64,000 nucleotides of DNA from NCBI RefSeq assembly GCF_048323675.1, contig NZ_JBLWFK010000004.1, positions 62,001-126,000 of the forward strand. The letters run 5' to 3'. This stretch comes from Mangrovimicrobium sp048323675 (GTDB taxonomy: Bacteria; Pseudomonadota; Gammaproteobacteria; Pseudomonadales; Halieaceae). Positions 1 to 8,612 of the stretch are shown here, one piece after another. Each line of letters starts with the position of its first letter. Position 1 is the stretch's first letter. Position numbers and translations under genes: made by a program. The notes under the pieces are model-generated. The model had not been told where the DNA came from, made no database searches, and saw only the letters and a list, made by a program, of their open reading frames with translations.

Positions 1-148
1 TTGGGCTGGCAATTGATACTCGCTGTTATCCGGGGAAACCGAAAACCGGCACCAGGCCGGAAATTTCAAGACGCCCCGATTATAGGTGCGGAATGTGAAA
101 GTTGAAACCGCCGCTGAAAGTGGGGTTCGGGGAGGCGTTTGTGGCCCC

Positions 149-328
149 TCACTGCCAGAAATAGCGCAGCGCGGAGAGCACCAGGGCGAGTCCCGCGAGG
201 GGATAAATCCAGCGGGTCAGGCGCCGGGTACGCTCGGGATCGGGGTCCGGACCGAAACGCTCCAGCGCCCAGGCCAGCAGGGCGACACCGGCGAATATAA
301 ATAGCAGGACCAGCAGCAGGTTACTCAT
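149..328 (-). CDS. small single- or two-span membrane protein, 59 aa
   Basis: The 59-residue product is almost entirely hydrophobic at residues 3-19 (LLLVLLFIFAGVALLAWAL), has a charged middle (DPDPERTRRLTR), and has a second hydrophobic stretch near the C-terminus (IYPLAGLALVLSALRY). It looks like a small inner-membrane protein with two helices. The ATG overlaps the last bases of the upstream trmH gene by 8 bases, which argues for co-translation. No family is recognised with confidence and no function is proposed. The gene is believed real because of the overlap and the membrane-protein composition. Confidence 0.6.
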   Translation of the reverse strand: MSNLLLVLLFIFAGVALLAWALERFGPDPDPERTRRLTRWIYPLAGLALVLSALRYFWQ

Positions 329-1028
329 CGCCGTAATCCTCCCGGGGGGCGCTGCCGTCCTGGACACTGGCGTTCCAGCCCACCGGGTCGGCGATTTCAC
401 CCTCCGCATCGAGCGGCGGGTAGGCCAGTCCGCGCTGCCGGCAGAAATCGCGCACACCCGGGTGGCCCCACTCGAAAAACAGCCGCTCGCGGGTCGCCCC
501 ATCAAGGCGGGAGCGGTCGTACATGCCGGCCAGTTGCCGTTGGCGCTGGGCCTCCGACAGGATAATACCCGCCGCCACCGATACATTGAGCGATTCCACC
601 ATGCCCACCATCGGGATCACGATATGCCGGGCGGCGGACCGGGCGAGCGGCCCCGGGCCCCGGCGCTCAGCGCCGAGGATGAGGGCCGTGGGAGGGGTGT
701 AGTCGATGTCGCGATAGTCGACAGATTCTGCCGAGAGATGCGCCACGACCAGTTGGTATCCCGCCTGCTGCAGTGGCGTCAGGGCATCCTCCAGCCGGTT
801 GTGGCGCCGCACGCCGACCCACTGCTGGGAACCGCGGGCGGTGCCGCGGAACGCCCGGTAGTCGCTATCGCCCAGGACAGCGTGCAACTGCAGCACGCCG
901 GCGGCGTCGCAGCAGCGCAGGATGGCGGAGAGATTGCGCGGTTTGTGAACGAAGTCGGAGACGACTGTCAGGTCCGGCTGGCGCCGCTCGAGAACCGCCT
1001 GCAGTCGGGCAATGCGTTCCGGAGTCAC
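321..1028 (-). CDS. trmH: tRNA (guanosine-2'-O-)-methyltransferase TrmH (SpoU family)
   Basis: Predicted SpoU/SPOUT-fold enzyme that methylates the 2'-O of G18 in the tRNA D-loop using S-adenosylmethionine. The three SPOUT motifs are visible: RNLSAILR (residues 31-38), ILGAERRG (117-124) and IPMVGMVESLNVSVA (138-152), followed by EAQRQRQLAGMY as in E. coli TrmH. Alignment with E. coli TrmH places the start at a GTG (codon 1026-1028) rather than at upstream codons. This gives 235 residues and a GTGA overlap with the stop of the carbonic anhydrase gene. Coupled translation with that gene is likely. Confidence 0.9.
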   Translation of the reverse strand: MTPERIARLQAVLERRQPDLTVVSDFVHKPRNLSAILRCCDAAGVLQLHAVLGDSDYRAFRGTARGSQQWVGVRRHNRLEDALTPLQQAGYQLVVAHLSAESVDYRDIDYTPPTALILGAERRGPGPLARSAARHIVIPMVGMVESLNVSVAAGIILSEAQRQRQLAGMYDRSRLDGATRERLFFEWGHPGVRDFCRQRGLAYPPLDAEGEIADPVGWNASVQDGSAPREDYGDE

Positions 1029-1660
1029 CGCTCTACGCGGTAGGCGTTGGGAATTTGCTCCTGTCCATCCACGGTACATTCGAGGTTGCGCAGCAGCCCG
1101 TCGCGCAGGCTGTAGACCCAGCCGTGCACCGCCAGTTCCTGCCCGCGGGCCCAGGCATTCTGTACGATGGTGGTTCTGCAGACGTTGTCGACCTGCGAGA
1201 TGACATTCAATTCACACAGGCGCGCCAGGCGGTCTTCCTTGTCGGGAATGGCCTCCAGTTCCGCCTCGTAGCGGTACTGCACATCCTTGACGTTACGCAG
1301 CCAGTTGTCAGCGAGACCGGTGTCGGCATTCTCGTAGGCCGCCTGCACACCGCCGCAGCCGTAGTGGCCTACGACCAGGATGTGCTTCACCTTGAGCACT
1401 TCGATGGCGTAGTGCATGACCGTGAGGCAGTTGAAGTCGGTGTGCACGACGATATTGGCAACGTTGCGGTGTACAAACACCTCGCCCGGCAACAGACCAA
1501 TGATCTGGTTTGCCGGCACGCGACTGTCGGAGCAGCCTATCCAGAGGTAATCGGGACTCTGCTGGGCCGCCAGTTTCTCGAAAAACTGGGGATCGCTGGT
1601 TTTGACGCTGTGCGCCCAGGCACGGTTATTGTCGAACAGGTTGTTCAGTCGGTCGCTCAA
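1025..1660 (-). CDS. can: beta-class carbonic anhydrase
   Basis: Interconverts CO2 and bicarbonate in the cytoplasm. The beta-class zinc ligands are present: Cys43 and Asp45 with Arg47 in IGCSDSRVPA, and His99 and Cys102 in GHYGCGG. The rest aligns closely with E. coli Can (FFEKLAAQQ, FVHRNVANIV, LCELNVISQV). The chosen start is TTG at 1660, preceded by the strong Shine-Dalgarno GAGGTAA. It gives 211 residues beginning MSDRLNNLF, the usual family N-terminus; upstream in-frame codons would add an unconserved 27-residue leader. Its end overlaps trmH by four bases. Confidence 0.93.
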   Translation of the reverse strand: MSDRLNNLFDNNRAWAHSVKTSDPQFFEKLAAQQSPDYLWIGCSDSRVPANQIIGLLPGEVFVHRNVANIVVHTDFNCLTVMHYAIEVLKVKHILVVGHYGCGGVQAAYENADTGLADNWLRNVKDVQYRYEAELEAIPDKEDRLARLCELNVISQVDNVCRTTIVQNAWARGQELAVHGWVYSLRDGLLRNLECTVDGQEQIPNAYRVER

Positions 1661-1679
1661 TGGATTACCTCGAAATACT

Positions 1680-2822
1680 TCAGACCAGCAGGGGAGCGAG
1701 ACGCGAAACAGCGGTGCAGTTGCCGCCCCTCGCGCGCGCATCGCCCAGCGCTTTCTTGCTTACCGTTTCTATCTGTTTTGCCAACTGCTCCATATCCACA
1801 GCGGGGTAGTGCTGCGGCTCCCAGGTGACCATGCCGACACTGAGGGTAACCTGCAGCACTGCGCCGCGACCGTCGTCGATGGCGAAGTCGTCGATATCCT
1901 GGCGGATACGCTCGGCGATGTCTTCGCCGCGGGACTCATTGCAGGCTGGCAGGAGCACCGCCAGGCGGGCCCGCGCCAGCCGCGCCAGCATGTCGGTGGC
2001 ACGCAGGTCGGAGGAGATACGCTCGGCGACTTTCTTCAATACGAAATGACCGCGCACCTCGCCGTAGTGATCGTGCAGTTCGTCATACTCATCGACGTCG
2101 ATGAGCAGCACGCTGACCGGCTGGTTGGCGCGCCGTGCCCGGGCAATTTCCCGCGCGATGTCGCGCTCGAAGCCGCGCAGGTTGGAAATTCGCGTAAGGG
2201 GGTCGAGCAGCGTTAGCTGGGTCACCTGCTGGTGGAGGATGGCGCGGGAAAGACAGCGGGCGATCAACAGTGACAGGTGCGCGAGGAGGTCTTCTTCCTC
2301 GTCACCGAAGGCCAGGCTGTTTTCCTCCATACCGATATGCAGGCTGCCGAGCAGCCGCCCATCAACGAGCAAAGGTAACAGCAGGGCCTGGTCGATACCA
2401 CGCTCGAATTTCAGCACCTCGAACATGCGGGAATCGGTGGCGTCGATCAACTGGATATCGGGCTCCAACGGATAGAGTTCCTGCATCTCAAAGGCGTCGC
2501 GATGCAGTTGCAGATAGGGCCCGTAGCGCTCGCCGCCGACGATCAGTTCAGCCAGTGACTCCTCCGGATCCAGCAGCCACAGTTCGGCAATCCGGAAGCC
2601 GTAATGCCGCGGCAGGCTGACCAGCAGCACTTCGAGAAGCCCCTGCATGCTGTCGGGTTCAAGCAGCATGTGCTCCATCTGCAAGGTTTGCAGGTAGAGA
2701 TACCGATTGACCGAGACTTGTTCTGCCAGCCGTCTCGCGTGAAATTCAACACTGGAACGAGCCGGAGGAGCGCCTTCTATTTCTTCTTGCATAAAACCAC
2801 CGCGGCGGTTTTCGTTTCCCAT
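1680..2822 (-). CDS. GAF/DUF484-like sensor with degenerate GGDEF domain
   Basis: An N-terminal sensor-like region (about residues 20-210, GAF/DUF484-like, including LLPLLVDGRLLGSLHIG) precedes a C-terminal GGDEF-type domain that begins at LTLLDPLTRISNLRGF. The expected active-site sequence RLGGDEFAVLLP reads RLARARLAVLLP here, so the GGDEF signature is lost. Diguanylate cyclase activity is therefore unlikely, and the domain may bind nucleotide or protein instead. Two ATG starts are plausible: 2822 (AGAAAGG 7 bases upstream) and 2792 (product MQEEIEG). The first is given on ribosome-site strength. It lies upstream of the carbonic anhydrase gene on the same strand and is divergent from the thiamine-binding gene. 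Confidence 0.75.
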   Translation of the reverse strand: MGNENRRGGFMQEEIEGAPPARSSVEFHARRLAEQVSVNRYLYLQTLQMEHMLLEPDSMQGLLEVLLVSLPRHYGFRIAELWLLDPEESLAELIVGGERYGPYLQLHRDAFEMQELYPLEPDIQLIDATDSRMFEVLKFERGIDQALLLPLLVDGRLLGSLHIGMEENSLAFGDEEEDLLAHLSLLIARCLSRAILHQQVTQLTLLDPLTRISNLRGFERDIAREIARARRANQPVSVLLIDVDEYDELHDHYGEVRGHFVLKKVAERISSDLRATDMLARLARARLAVLLPACNESRGEDIAERIRQDIDDFAIDDGRGAVLQVTLSVGMVTWEPQHYPAVDMEQLAKQIETVSKKALGDARARGGNCTAVSRLAPLLV

Positions 2823-2942
2823 CGGCAGGCCTTTCTGACCGGGGCGGGTTCCATCCCGCAAGTGCTAAGGTTGGCTAGGCAGTTTAGGCTTCCTATAATC
2901 CCGATGCAATACACCCTTCGCCCCCGGCATACACGCAACACC

Positions 2943-3212
2943 ATGGGAGTCGCCATCGTGAAACTCACCGCCGAACTCAGCCTTTATCCACTGCAGGACA
3001 ATTACATCGGAATCATCAAGGATTTTATCGAATCCGCCCGCAGCTCTCCGGATGTGACCTTGATTACCAATGCCATGAGCACCCAGGTCTGCGGCGAATG
3101 GGATACCGTTTTCGACCTGGTCAACACCTGTCTGCGGCGCAGTCACGAGCAACACGGCAAACAGGTCCTGGTATGCAAGCTGATACCCGGCGAGCTCGAC
3201 ATCGCCCGGTGA
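2943..3212 (+). CDS. YkoF/MTH1187-family thiamine-binding protein
   Basis: This 89-residue protein has the compact alpha/beta pattern of the MTH1187/YkoF family (AELSLYPLQDNYIGII, VTLITNAMSTQVCGEWD, VLVCKLIPGELD). Members bind thiamine or hydroxymethylpyrimidine. The start is ATG 2943 or the GTG five codons later. Its TGA stop overlaps the GTG start of the following kinase (GTGA), so the two are probably translated together. The pairing suggests a role in thiamine salvage, which is an inference from context. It has no signal peptide, so it is probably cytoplasmic. Confidence 0.75.
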   Translation: MGVAIVKLTAELSLYPLQDNYIGIIKDFIESARSSPDVTLITNAMSTQVCGEWDTVFDLVNTCLRRSHEQHGKQVLVCKLIPGELDIAR

Positions 3213-4087
3213 CCGCCCACGATACCCGAACTGCGGAGCACCGCCTGGGCAAGGCGCTCGGCCAGTGGCAGCACTGGCAAACCAGCTCACCGCCGGGTGC
3301 AGCACCGGAGGTCGAACAGGCGCTCGACGGCGGGCTGAGTAATTTCAATTTCCTGGTGCACAGTGCCGGGCAACGCTTTGTGGTGCGCATTGACGGCGTG
3401 CACCCCGGCCGGCACGGCCTCAGTCGCTCGGCGGAGTGGCAGATTCTGCGTTCGGCCTGGCGTGCCGGCATCGCCCCGGAACCCTGTTATTTCAATCCGG
3501 AACTGGGTGTACTGGTCTGCCGCTACCTGCCCGCAGACACGCTACAGGCCCACTCACTTGCCGATCTCGCAATACTGTTGCGCTGTATTCACGCCCTGCC
3601 CGCGCGCCACTACCGACTGGATCTCGCCGAACGGGTAGCGCGCTACCACGGCCAGTTGCGGCACGGGGACCTTCCCGCACTTCCTGCCGGTCACCTGCAC
3701 GCCATCGAGCACTGCCTCGCGCAATCCAGCGGCCACGCGCGCCGGGTGCTCTGCCACAACGACCTCATCGCCGCCAACCTGCTGCGCAGCGGCGGCAGGC
3801 TGTATGCGCTGGACTGGGAATACAGTGCGATGGGCGACCCCTGGTTCGACCTCGCCGGCGCGGCGCTCGGCCAGGACCTGGCCGCGGGGGAGGACACGGA
3901 TTTTCTCGGCCACTACCTGGGGGCTTCGCCTGATCCGGCGCAGCGCGCGGCCCTGCAGGGTCGCCGCGTCCTGTGCCGCTATATCGAGCTGTTGTGGTAC
4001 CTGCTGGAAGCGCCGGAAAGTGACGCCAGCGCGGTACTGGCGCTGCGCCTGCCCCTGCTGGAGCAGGAACTCGCCCGGCTCACCTGA
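3209..4087 (+). CDS. APH-fold small-molecule kinase (thiamine/choline kinase-like)
   Basis: A 292-residue protein with the aminoglycoside-phosphotransferase fold. The catalytic loop is VLCHNDLIAANLL, followed by the metal-binding LDWEYSAMGDPWFDLA, which strongly resembles the choline/ethanolamine kinase and ThiK group. The start is a GTG within a GTGA overlap with the thiamine-binding protein gene. This favours thiamine kinase (thiamine to thiamine phosphate) over choline kinase, but the substrate cannot be read from the sequence. Upstream in-frame codons would extend into the neighbouring gene and were not used. Confidence 0.75.
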   Translation: MTAHDTRTAEHRLGKALGQWQHWQTSSPPGAAPEVEQALDGGLSNFNFLVHSAGQRFVVRIDGVHPGRHGLSRSAEWQILRSAWRAGIAPEPCYFNPELGVLVCRYLPADTLQAHSLADLAILLRCIHALPARHYRLDLAERVARYHGQLRHGDLPALPAGHLHAIEHCLAQSSGHARRVLCHNDLIAANLLRSGGRLYALDWEYSAMGDPWFDLAGAALGQDLAAGEDTDFLGHYLGASPDPAQRAALQGRRVLCRYIELLWYLLEAPESDASAVLALRLPLLEQELARLT

Positions 4088-4095
4088 TTGCGAGA

Positions 4096-4578
4096 CTAGT
4101 CGCGGAAATTGGTGAACTGCAGGGGCGCTTCGAATTCGGCCTCGCGCAGCAGCGCGATCACCTGTTGCAGGTCGTCGCGCTTCTTGCCGGTGACCCGGAC
4201 CTGGTCGCCCTGAATCTGCGCCTGGACCTTGAGCTTGCTGTCCTTGATGCGCTTGACGAGTGACTTGCACTGGGCGGAGTCCAGCCCGTGCTTGAGCACC
4301 ACAGTCTGTTTCACCAGCTTGCCCGACGTAACCGGATCGCCGATGTCCATGGCGGCGGGGTCGATATCGCACTTGATCAAGGCACTGCGCAGCATGTCCT
4401 CCATCTGCACCACCTGGAACTCCGCCTCCGCGTGCATGACCACGGTGCGCTCCTCGCGCTCGAAACCCGCGTCCACTCCCTTGAAGTCAAACCGGTTGGT
4501 AACAATACGGCCGGCCTGGTCGACCGCGTTGGTCAGCTGGTGCAGGTCCACTTCCGATACGATGTCGAATGATGGCAT
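4096..4578 (-). CDS. yajQ: YajQ family nucleotide-binding protein
   Basis: A 160-residue protein beginning MPSFDIVSEVDLHQLTNAVDQ and ending LQFTNFRD, matching YajQ over its full usual length (about 160). It includes ITNRFDFKG-like and GLDSAQCKSLVKRIKDSKLKV segments. YajQ has two ferredoxin-like domains and has been reported to bind nucleotides, including c-di-GMP in some species, so it may act as a cytoplasmic effector. It converges with the thiamine-kinase-like gene across an 8-base gap and is divergent from panE. Confidence 0.93.
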   Translation of the reverse strand: MPSFDIVSEVDLHQLTNAVDQAGRIVTNRFDFKGVDAGFEREERTVVMHAEAEFQVVQMEDMLRSALIKCDIDPAAMDIGDPVTSGKLVKQTVVLKHGLDSAQCKSLVKRIKDSKLKVQAQIQGDQVRVTGKKRDDLQQVIALLREAEFEAPLQFTNFRD

Positions 4579-4661
4579 AGTGTTTTTTCCTCATAACTGG
4601 CGCAGGGCAAGGGCAACATGGTAATCCGCCACAGGCTTTTTTCAATGCGGAACCGCAAGCC

Positions 4662-5594
4662 TTGACCGCGCGGCACTGGCACATCCTGGGCGCGGGAGCG
4701 ATGGGCTGCCTGCTGGCCGCCCGCCTGCGCGCCGCCGGCCGCCCGGTCACCCTGCTCCTGCGCGACCCGCCGGCCTCCGCGAACGGGATCGTTAGCGTTG
4801 AATCCGCGACGCAGCGGCACGACTTTGACGTGCACCTCGGCGCGGCCGAGCAGCCGGGCGCGATCCGGCACCTGCTGGTGGCCACCAAGGCGCCGCAGAT
4901 TGTAGCGGCGCTGCAGCAGGTTGCGCATCGCCTGCAGGAAGATACGCAGTTGGTCCTGGCCGCCAACGGCATGGGCTATATCGAGGCGGCGCTCGCCGCC
5001 AGCGGCGTCAACAGCCTGTACTGCTGCACGACCACCGAGGGCGCCTACCGCATCGGCGCGTTGCACATCCGCCACGCCGGCCACGGCCAGACCCTGTTCG
5101 GGCACAGCGGCGGCGGCAGCCCGCCGGACTGGTACCAGGACTGGCAGGCCACCGACCTGCAATGCGCCTGGCTGGACCCTATCGAACCCGCCCTGTGGCA
5201 TAAACTGGCGATCAACTGCGCCATCAACCCCCTGACCGCCGAGCATCGCTGCCCCAATGGCGCGCTGGTCGAGCAGCCGGCGCTGCGCCGGCAGATGCTG
5301 GAACTGTGCGCGGAGATCAGCGCGGTGAGCCTCGCTGCAGGCTACCCGCAAACCGCGGCGCAGATCGAGGCGGATGCGCTGGAGGTGGCCCGCAAGACCG
5401 CCCACAACCGCTCATCCATGCTGCAGGATGTCCTCGCAGGCAGGGCGACCGAGATTGACTTCATCACCGGCCACCTGCTGCAGGTAGCGCGGCGACGGGG
5501 CGTGGCCACCCCGCACAACACTGCGCTGTACCAGCGCATCAAGCACCTGGAGCGCGGTGCGCCGGCGGCGGGTCCAGCGCCCTCAGGGGAATAG
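4662..5594 (+). CDS. panE: 2-dehydropantoate 2-reductase
   Basis: Reduces ketopantoate to pantoate with NADPH in pantothenate/CoA synthesis. The N-terminus shows the Rossmann dinucleotide motif HILGAGAMGCLLAARL. The ApbA/PanE catalytic lysine lies in WHKLAINCAINPLTA, and ADALEVARKTAHNRSSMLQDV leads into the conserved C-terminal region EIDFITGHLL. At 310 residues the length is typical. The start is a TTG, because no ATG or GTG lies in frame before the Rossmann motif; the ribosome-binding site is weak. It is divergent from yajQ, with the 83 bp between them holding both promoters. Confidence 0.85.
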   Translation: MTARHWHILGAGAMGCLLAARLRAAGRPVTLLLRDPPASANGIVSVESATQRHDFDVHLGAAEQPGAIRHLLVATKAPQIVAALQQVAHRLQEDTQLVLAANGMGYIEAALAASGVNSLYCCTTTEGAYRIGALHIRHAGHGQTLFGHSGGGSPPDWYQDWQATDLQCAWLDPIEPALWHKLAINCAINPLTAEHRCPNGALVEQPALRRQMLELCAEISAVSLAAGYPQTAAQIEADALEVARKTAHNRSSMLQDVLAGRATEIDFITGHLLQVARRRGVATPHNTALYQRIKHLERGAPAAGPAPSGE

Positions 5595-6983
5595 CGCCGC
5601 GGTACTGTCGCGCACCACCGCCTCCCAGTCCCGCCGCGGCAGCTCCGGCGGAATCAGCGCGTGCTGGTAGCGAAAGCCCTCGCCATCGCGCCGGGAGACA
5701 AAAAACAGGCAGACCACTTCGCTGCAACGCAAACTGCTACTGATGACGATCTGTGGCGCCCGGCCCGCCAGTTCCACGAAGTAGTATTTCGGCTCCGCCT
5801 GGCCGCTCACATGAATCGGGCCGATACGCGATTCCACCGCCGACTGCACCGCCTGCATCAGCCAGCGCTGGCCGAAATCATCGACGTCGGACGGCACTTG
5901 CGGCGCCACGATTTCCGGGGCTTCGAAATGTACCCGCCGGGGCAGGTGCAGGGTGGCGAGTTCAAACACTATCGCGGCCAGCAGCGGCATGGCCGTGACC
6001 ACCAGCAACCGGGTACTCAGGCGCAAACGCTGGAATTTCTGCAGCCAGGACTCCAGGCCCCGCCGCACCAGCCGGGAACGGCCATGCTTGCGCAGGTCCC
6101 CCGGTATGTTTGGCGGAATTTCGGCTTCGGTCTCCGGACGAAAATACGCCTCGGCCTGGCGCACCAGGGCATCTGCCGGGGAGAGCGGAAAATCGCGTTT
6201 CGCAGCGCGCAGCAAACTGCGCACCCGGTGCATATCCCGCGGGCGTTGCTCCGGATCCTGTTGCAATAGTTCACCCAGCAGCAACGCCAGGGCCCGCGGA
6301 ACCACCTCGCCACCCGGATGAACCGTCGCCAGTGCGGGCGTATCAGCGTGCAGCAGGCGCTCACTGTCGGGCACGCCGTCGCTGGCGAAGGGGTGTTCTC
6401 CGCTGAGCAGGCGGAACAGCAGGCAGCCCAGGCAGAACAGGTCACTGCGCTGGTCCGCCGGCATGCCGCGCAATTGTTCCGGCGCTATCGCCGCGGGACT
6501 GCCCGCGCTGCCGCCATCGACACCCGCCTCCCGGGCAATACCGAAGTCCGCCAGTTTCAGCCGCCCCTCCCGGGTTACCAGCACATTGCCCGCCTTGAGA
6601 TCTCCGTGCACGAGCTTTTCCTGGCGAGCGGCGTCGAGCGCGGCCGCCAGGTCGATGCCCACCCGGATCACCGCGGGAACGGACAGTCGCTCGCGCCCGA
6701 TCAACTCCTCCAGGTCGCAGCCCGGGACGTATTCCATCACGATAGCCAGGAAACCCCGCGACTCGATAATGTCGTAAATCTGGACGATGCGGGTGTCGCT
6801 GATTTTTGCGGCCTTGCGCGCCTCGGCCAGGGCCCGGCGGCGCTGCTGCCGGCTACCGGGCATGGCGTGAATCTTGATCGCCACCTGCCGGTTCAGGCGC
6901 TGGTCGTAACCGAGGTATACACGGCCCTGGCCGCCCTCGCGGATCAGGCGGCGGATGCTGTAGGGACCAATCCGGGAATCCAG
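5583..6983 (-). CDS. membrane-anchored Ser/Thr protein kinase (Hanks type), probable CTG start
   Basis: A Hanks-type kinase followed by a transmembrane helix (about residues 325-346) and a C-terminal domain of about 110 residues, probably periplasmic. Visible motifs, numbered from CTG 6983, are the glycine loop EGGQGRVYLG (16-25), Lys37 in VAIK, Glu55, HGDLKAGN (126-133; HGD replaces the usual HRD), DFG (146-148) and APE (167-169). The glycine loop lies upstream of the first ATG, GTG or TTG, so standard starts would remove it and are rejected. A strong AGGAGG at 6992-6997 is 8 bases before a CTG, the best start. The frame is continuous with the preceding sigma-54 activator gene, separated by one TAG. 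The kinase may phosphorylate that FHA-containing neighbour (inference). Confidence 0.8.
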   Translation of the reverse strand: MDSRIGPYSIRRLIREGGQGRVYLGYDQRLNRQVAIKIHAMPGSRQQRRRALAEARKAAKISDTRIVQIYDIIESRGFLAIVMEYVPGCDLEELIGRERLSVPAVIRVGIDLAAALDAARQEKLVHGDLKAGNVLVTREGRLKLADFGIAREAGVDGGSAGSPAAIAPEQLRGMPADQRSDLFCLGCLLFRLLSGEHPFASDGVPDSERLLHADTPALATVHPGGEVVPRALALLLGELLQQDPEQRPRDMHRVRSLLRAAKRDFPLSPADALVRQAEAYFRPETEAEIPPNIPGDLRKHGRSRLVRRGLESWLQKFQRLRLSTRLLVVTAMPLLAAIVFELATLHLPRRVHFEAPEIVAPQVPSDVDDFGQRWLMQAVQSAVESRIGPIHVSGQAEPKYYFVELAGRAPQIVISSSLRCSEVVCLFFVSRRDGEGFRYQHALIPPELPRRDWEAVVRDSTAALFP

Positions 6984-6991
6984 CGCCAGCG

Positions 6992-6997
6992 CCTCCT
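6992..6997 (-). promoter_or_regulatory. strong Shine-Dalgarno (AGGAGG) supporting a CTG start
   Basis: On the minus strand the stop codon TAG of the sigma-54 activator runs directly into AGGAGG. CTG codons follow 2 and 8 bases downstream (6989 and 6983). The 8-base spacing favours 6983. This site decides the start of the kinase, since no ATG, GTG or TTG exists in frame before the invariant lysine. Confidence 0.6.
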
Positions 6998-8549
6998 AAA
7001 CCGGTTGACCGGCACTACGCAGGCGAGCGCGCAAAGCCGATTCGGACACCGCGAGGTGCATCGCCACGGCATGGATATCACCGCCGTTGCGCGCCAGTTC
7101 CGCGCGCAATTCATCGTCCCCGACCTGCGCCACGAGACGGAACTCCTGCGAGCTGTGTATGCGGCGGTAGACTGACTGGCGGCTCACCCCGAGCGCCTCG
7201 GCTACCGCTGCAACCTCGAACCTGCAGTGAATCATCACCTCGCGGAACTCGTCCTCGCTGACAGCGCCCAGGCGCGCCAGTGGGCCGTTCACCGGTATAT
7301 CGGCAGGCACAGGTGCCGGAGCAGTCGCCGGCGCTGCAAACACCTCGCGGATTCCCGCCGGCAATGTCGGCGATGCGACCGAGGCCAACACCGTCTGGGT
7401 GGCGTAATTGACCAACTGGCGGACGTTACCCGGCCAGTGGTAGCCGAGGAAAGCGCGAAAAATCCGCGCCCAGGCGACGCTCACCTGCAGGTTGTCGCGG
7501 CAAGCGCTGAAAACAGAATCGCCGAGCCCCTCCCGGGCCGCGGCTTCGCGAATGAAATGCAGCAGCAGCTCACCAATATCCTCGGGACGTTCGCGCAGCG
7601 CCGGCAACACCAGCTCCACCGTCCCCAGCCGGTGCCGCAGGGCGGACCTGAAATTGCTGCCAGCAGTGTCGATCGGTACATCGGTCGCGGACACAATACG
7701 CAAGTCGACGCGCTTCACAACACCACCGACACACTGGATCTCCCGCTCCTGTAACGCGCGTAGCAGCAAGGGCTGAACCTCGACCGGCGTATCGCCCACC
7801 TCATCGAGAAACAGGGTGCCACCGGCCGCCTGCTGGAAATACCCCGCCTGCGCCTTCGCCGCGCCCGTGAACGCGCCTCGCGCACTGCCGAACAGGGAGG
7901 CTGCGGCCAGCGATGGGGGGATTGCCGCCATGTTGACGGCGACAAAGGGGCCCTGTGCACGACGACTGAAACGGTGAATCGCCGCCGCCACAAGCTCCTT
8001 CCCGGTGCCGGTTTCACCGCGCAGCAGGACATCGTGATCGCAGTTGGCAGCGCGGGCAATGCCCGCCCGAAGGTGCTGCATGGCGACACTGGAACCCACC
8101 AGGCCACAGTGCGGCACTTCGCCGGTTGGCGGCTTGATCTCGCTGCGCCGCAGGAGCAGGACCACCGCATGGGAGAGGGTCAGGGCCACCCCGGCGTCCA
8201 GCGCGGCATCGTCCAGGGAATGGGTCCCGAGCAGCTCCCGCCCGGCCACGCTACAGCGACTCGCCTGTTGCGGGCGGCGCAGCACCAGTCCACCTTCGAC
8301 AGGATTGAACTGCAGGGCCCGGCGGCTGACATAGGGGTCGTCCAGCGCCCGCCCGGAGCTGAAACAGGGCGTATTGCGCCCGACAAGACCGCTGTCCTGG
8401 CCGGCAAGATCCAACTCCGCCCACTCGCCTATCCGGCTGCTGTCGGGGTGAAAAACAATCGTCAGGTAGTAATGAACGACAGGTTGGTAGTCCGCCGCGA
8501 ATTCGCGCAGGCTGGGCAGGGTTTCATCACCCCGTTTCAAATCAGGCAT
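6996..8549 (-). CDS. FHA-domain sigma-54-dependent transcriptional activator
   Basis: A 517-residue regulator in three parts. An N-terminal FHA-like domain (about 25-135) contains LVGRNTP and DPYVSRRALQF. The central AAA+ domain has Walker A GETGTGKE (178-185), the sigma-54 contact loop GAFTGA (225-230) and Walker B GGTLFLDEVGD. The C-terminus carries Fis-type helix-turn-helix sequence (EVAAVAEALGVSRQSVYRRI), followed by a second HTH-like segment (DIHAVAMHLAVSESALRARL). FHA domains bind phosphothreonine, so the downstream kinase in the same operon is the natural partner. Its target promoters are unknown. The gene ends in TAG directly before the kinase ribosome site. Confidence 0.88.
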   Translation of the reverse strand: MPDLKRGDETLPSLREFAADYQPVVHYYLTIVFHPDSSRIGEWAELDLAGQDSGLVGRNTPCFSSGRALDDPYVSRRALQFNPVEGGLVLRRPQQASRCSVAGRELLGTHSLDDAALDAGVALTLSHAVVLLLRRSEIKPPTGEVPHCGLVGSSVAMQHLRAGIARAANCDHDVLLRGETGTGKELVAAAIHRFSRRAQGPFVAVNMAAIPPSLAAASLFGSARGAFTGAAKAQAGYFQQAAGGTLFLDEVGDTPVEVQPLLLRALQEREIQCVGGVVKRVDLRIVSATDVPIDTAGSNFRSALRHRLGTVELVLPALRERPEDIGELLLHFIREAAAREGLGDSVFSACRDNLQVSVAWARIFRAFLGYHWPGNVRQLVNYATQTVLASVASPTLPAGIREVFAAPATAPAPVPADIPVNGPLARLGAVSEDEFREVMIHCRFEVAAVAEALGVSRQSVYRRIHSSQEFRLVAQVGDDELRAELARNGGDIHAVAMHLAVSESALRARLRSAGQPV

Positions 8550-8612
8550 TCCGCGGGCCCATCCATGGCCATATTATTTGGGTTACATAGTAACAGGGCG
8601 GTCAAGCCCGGC

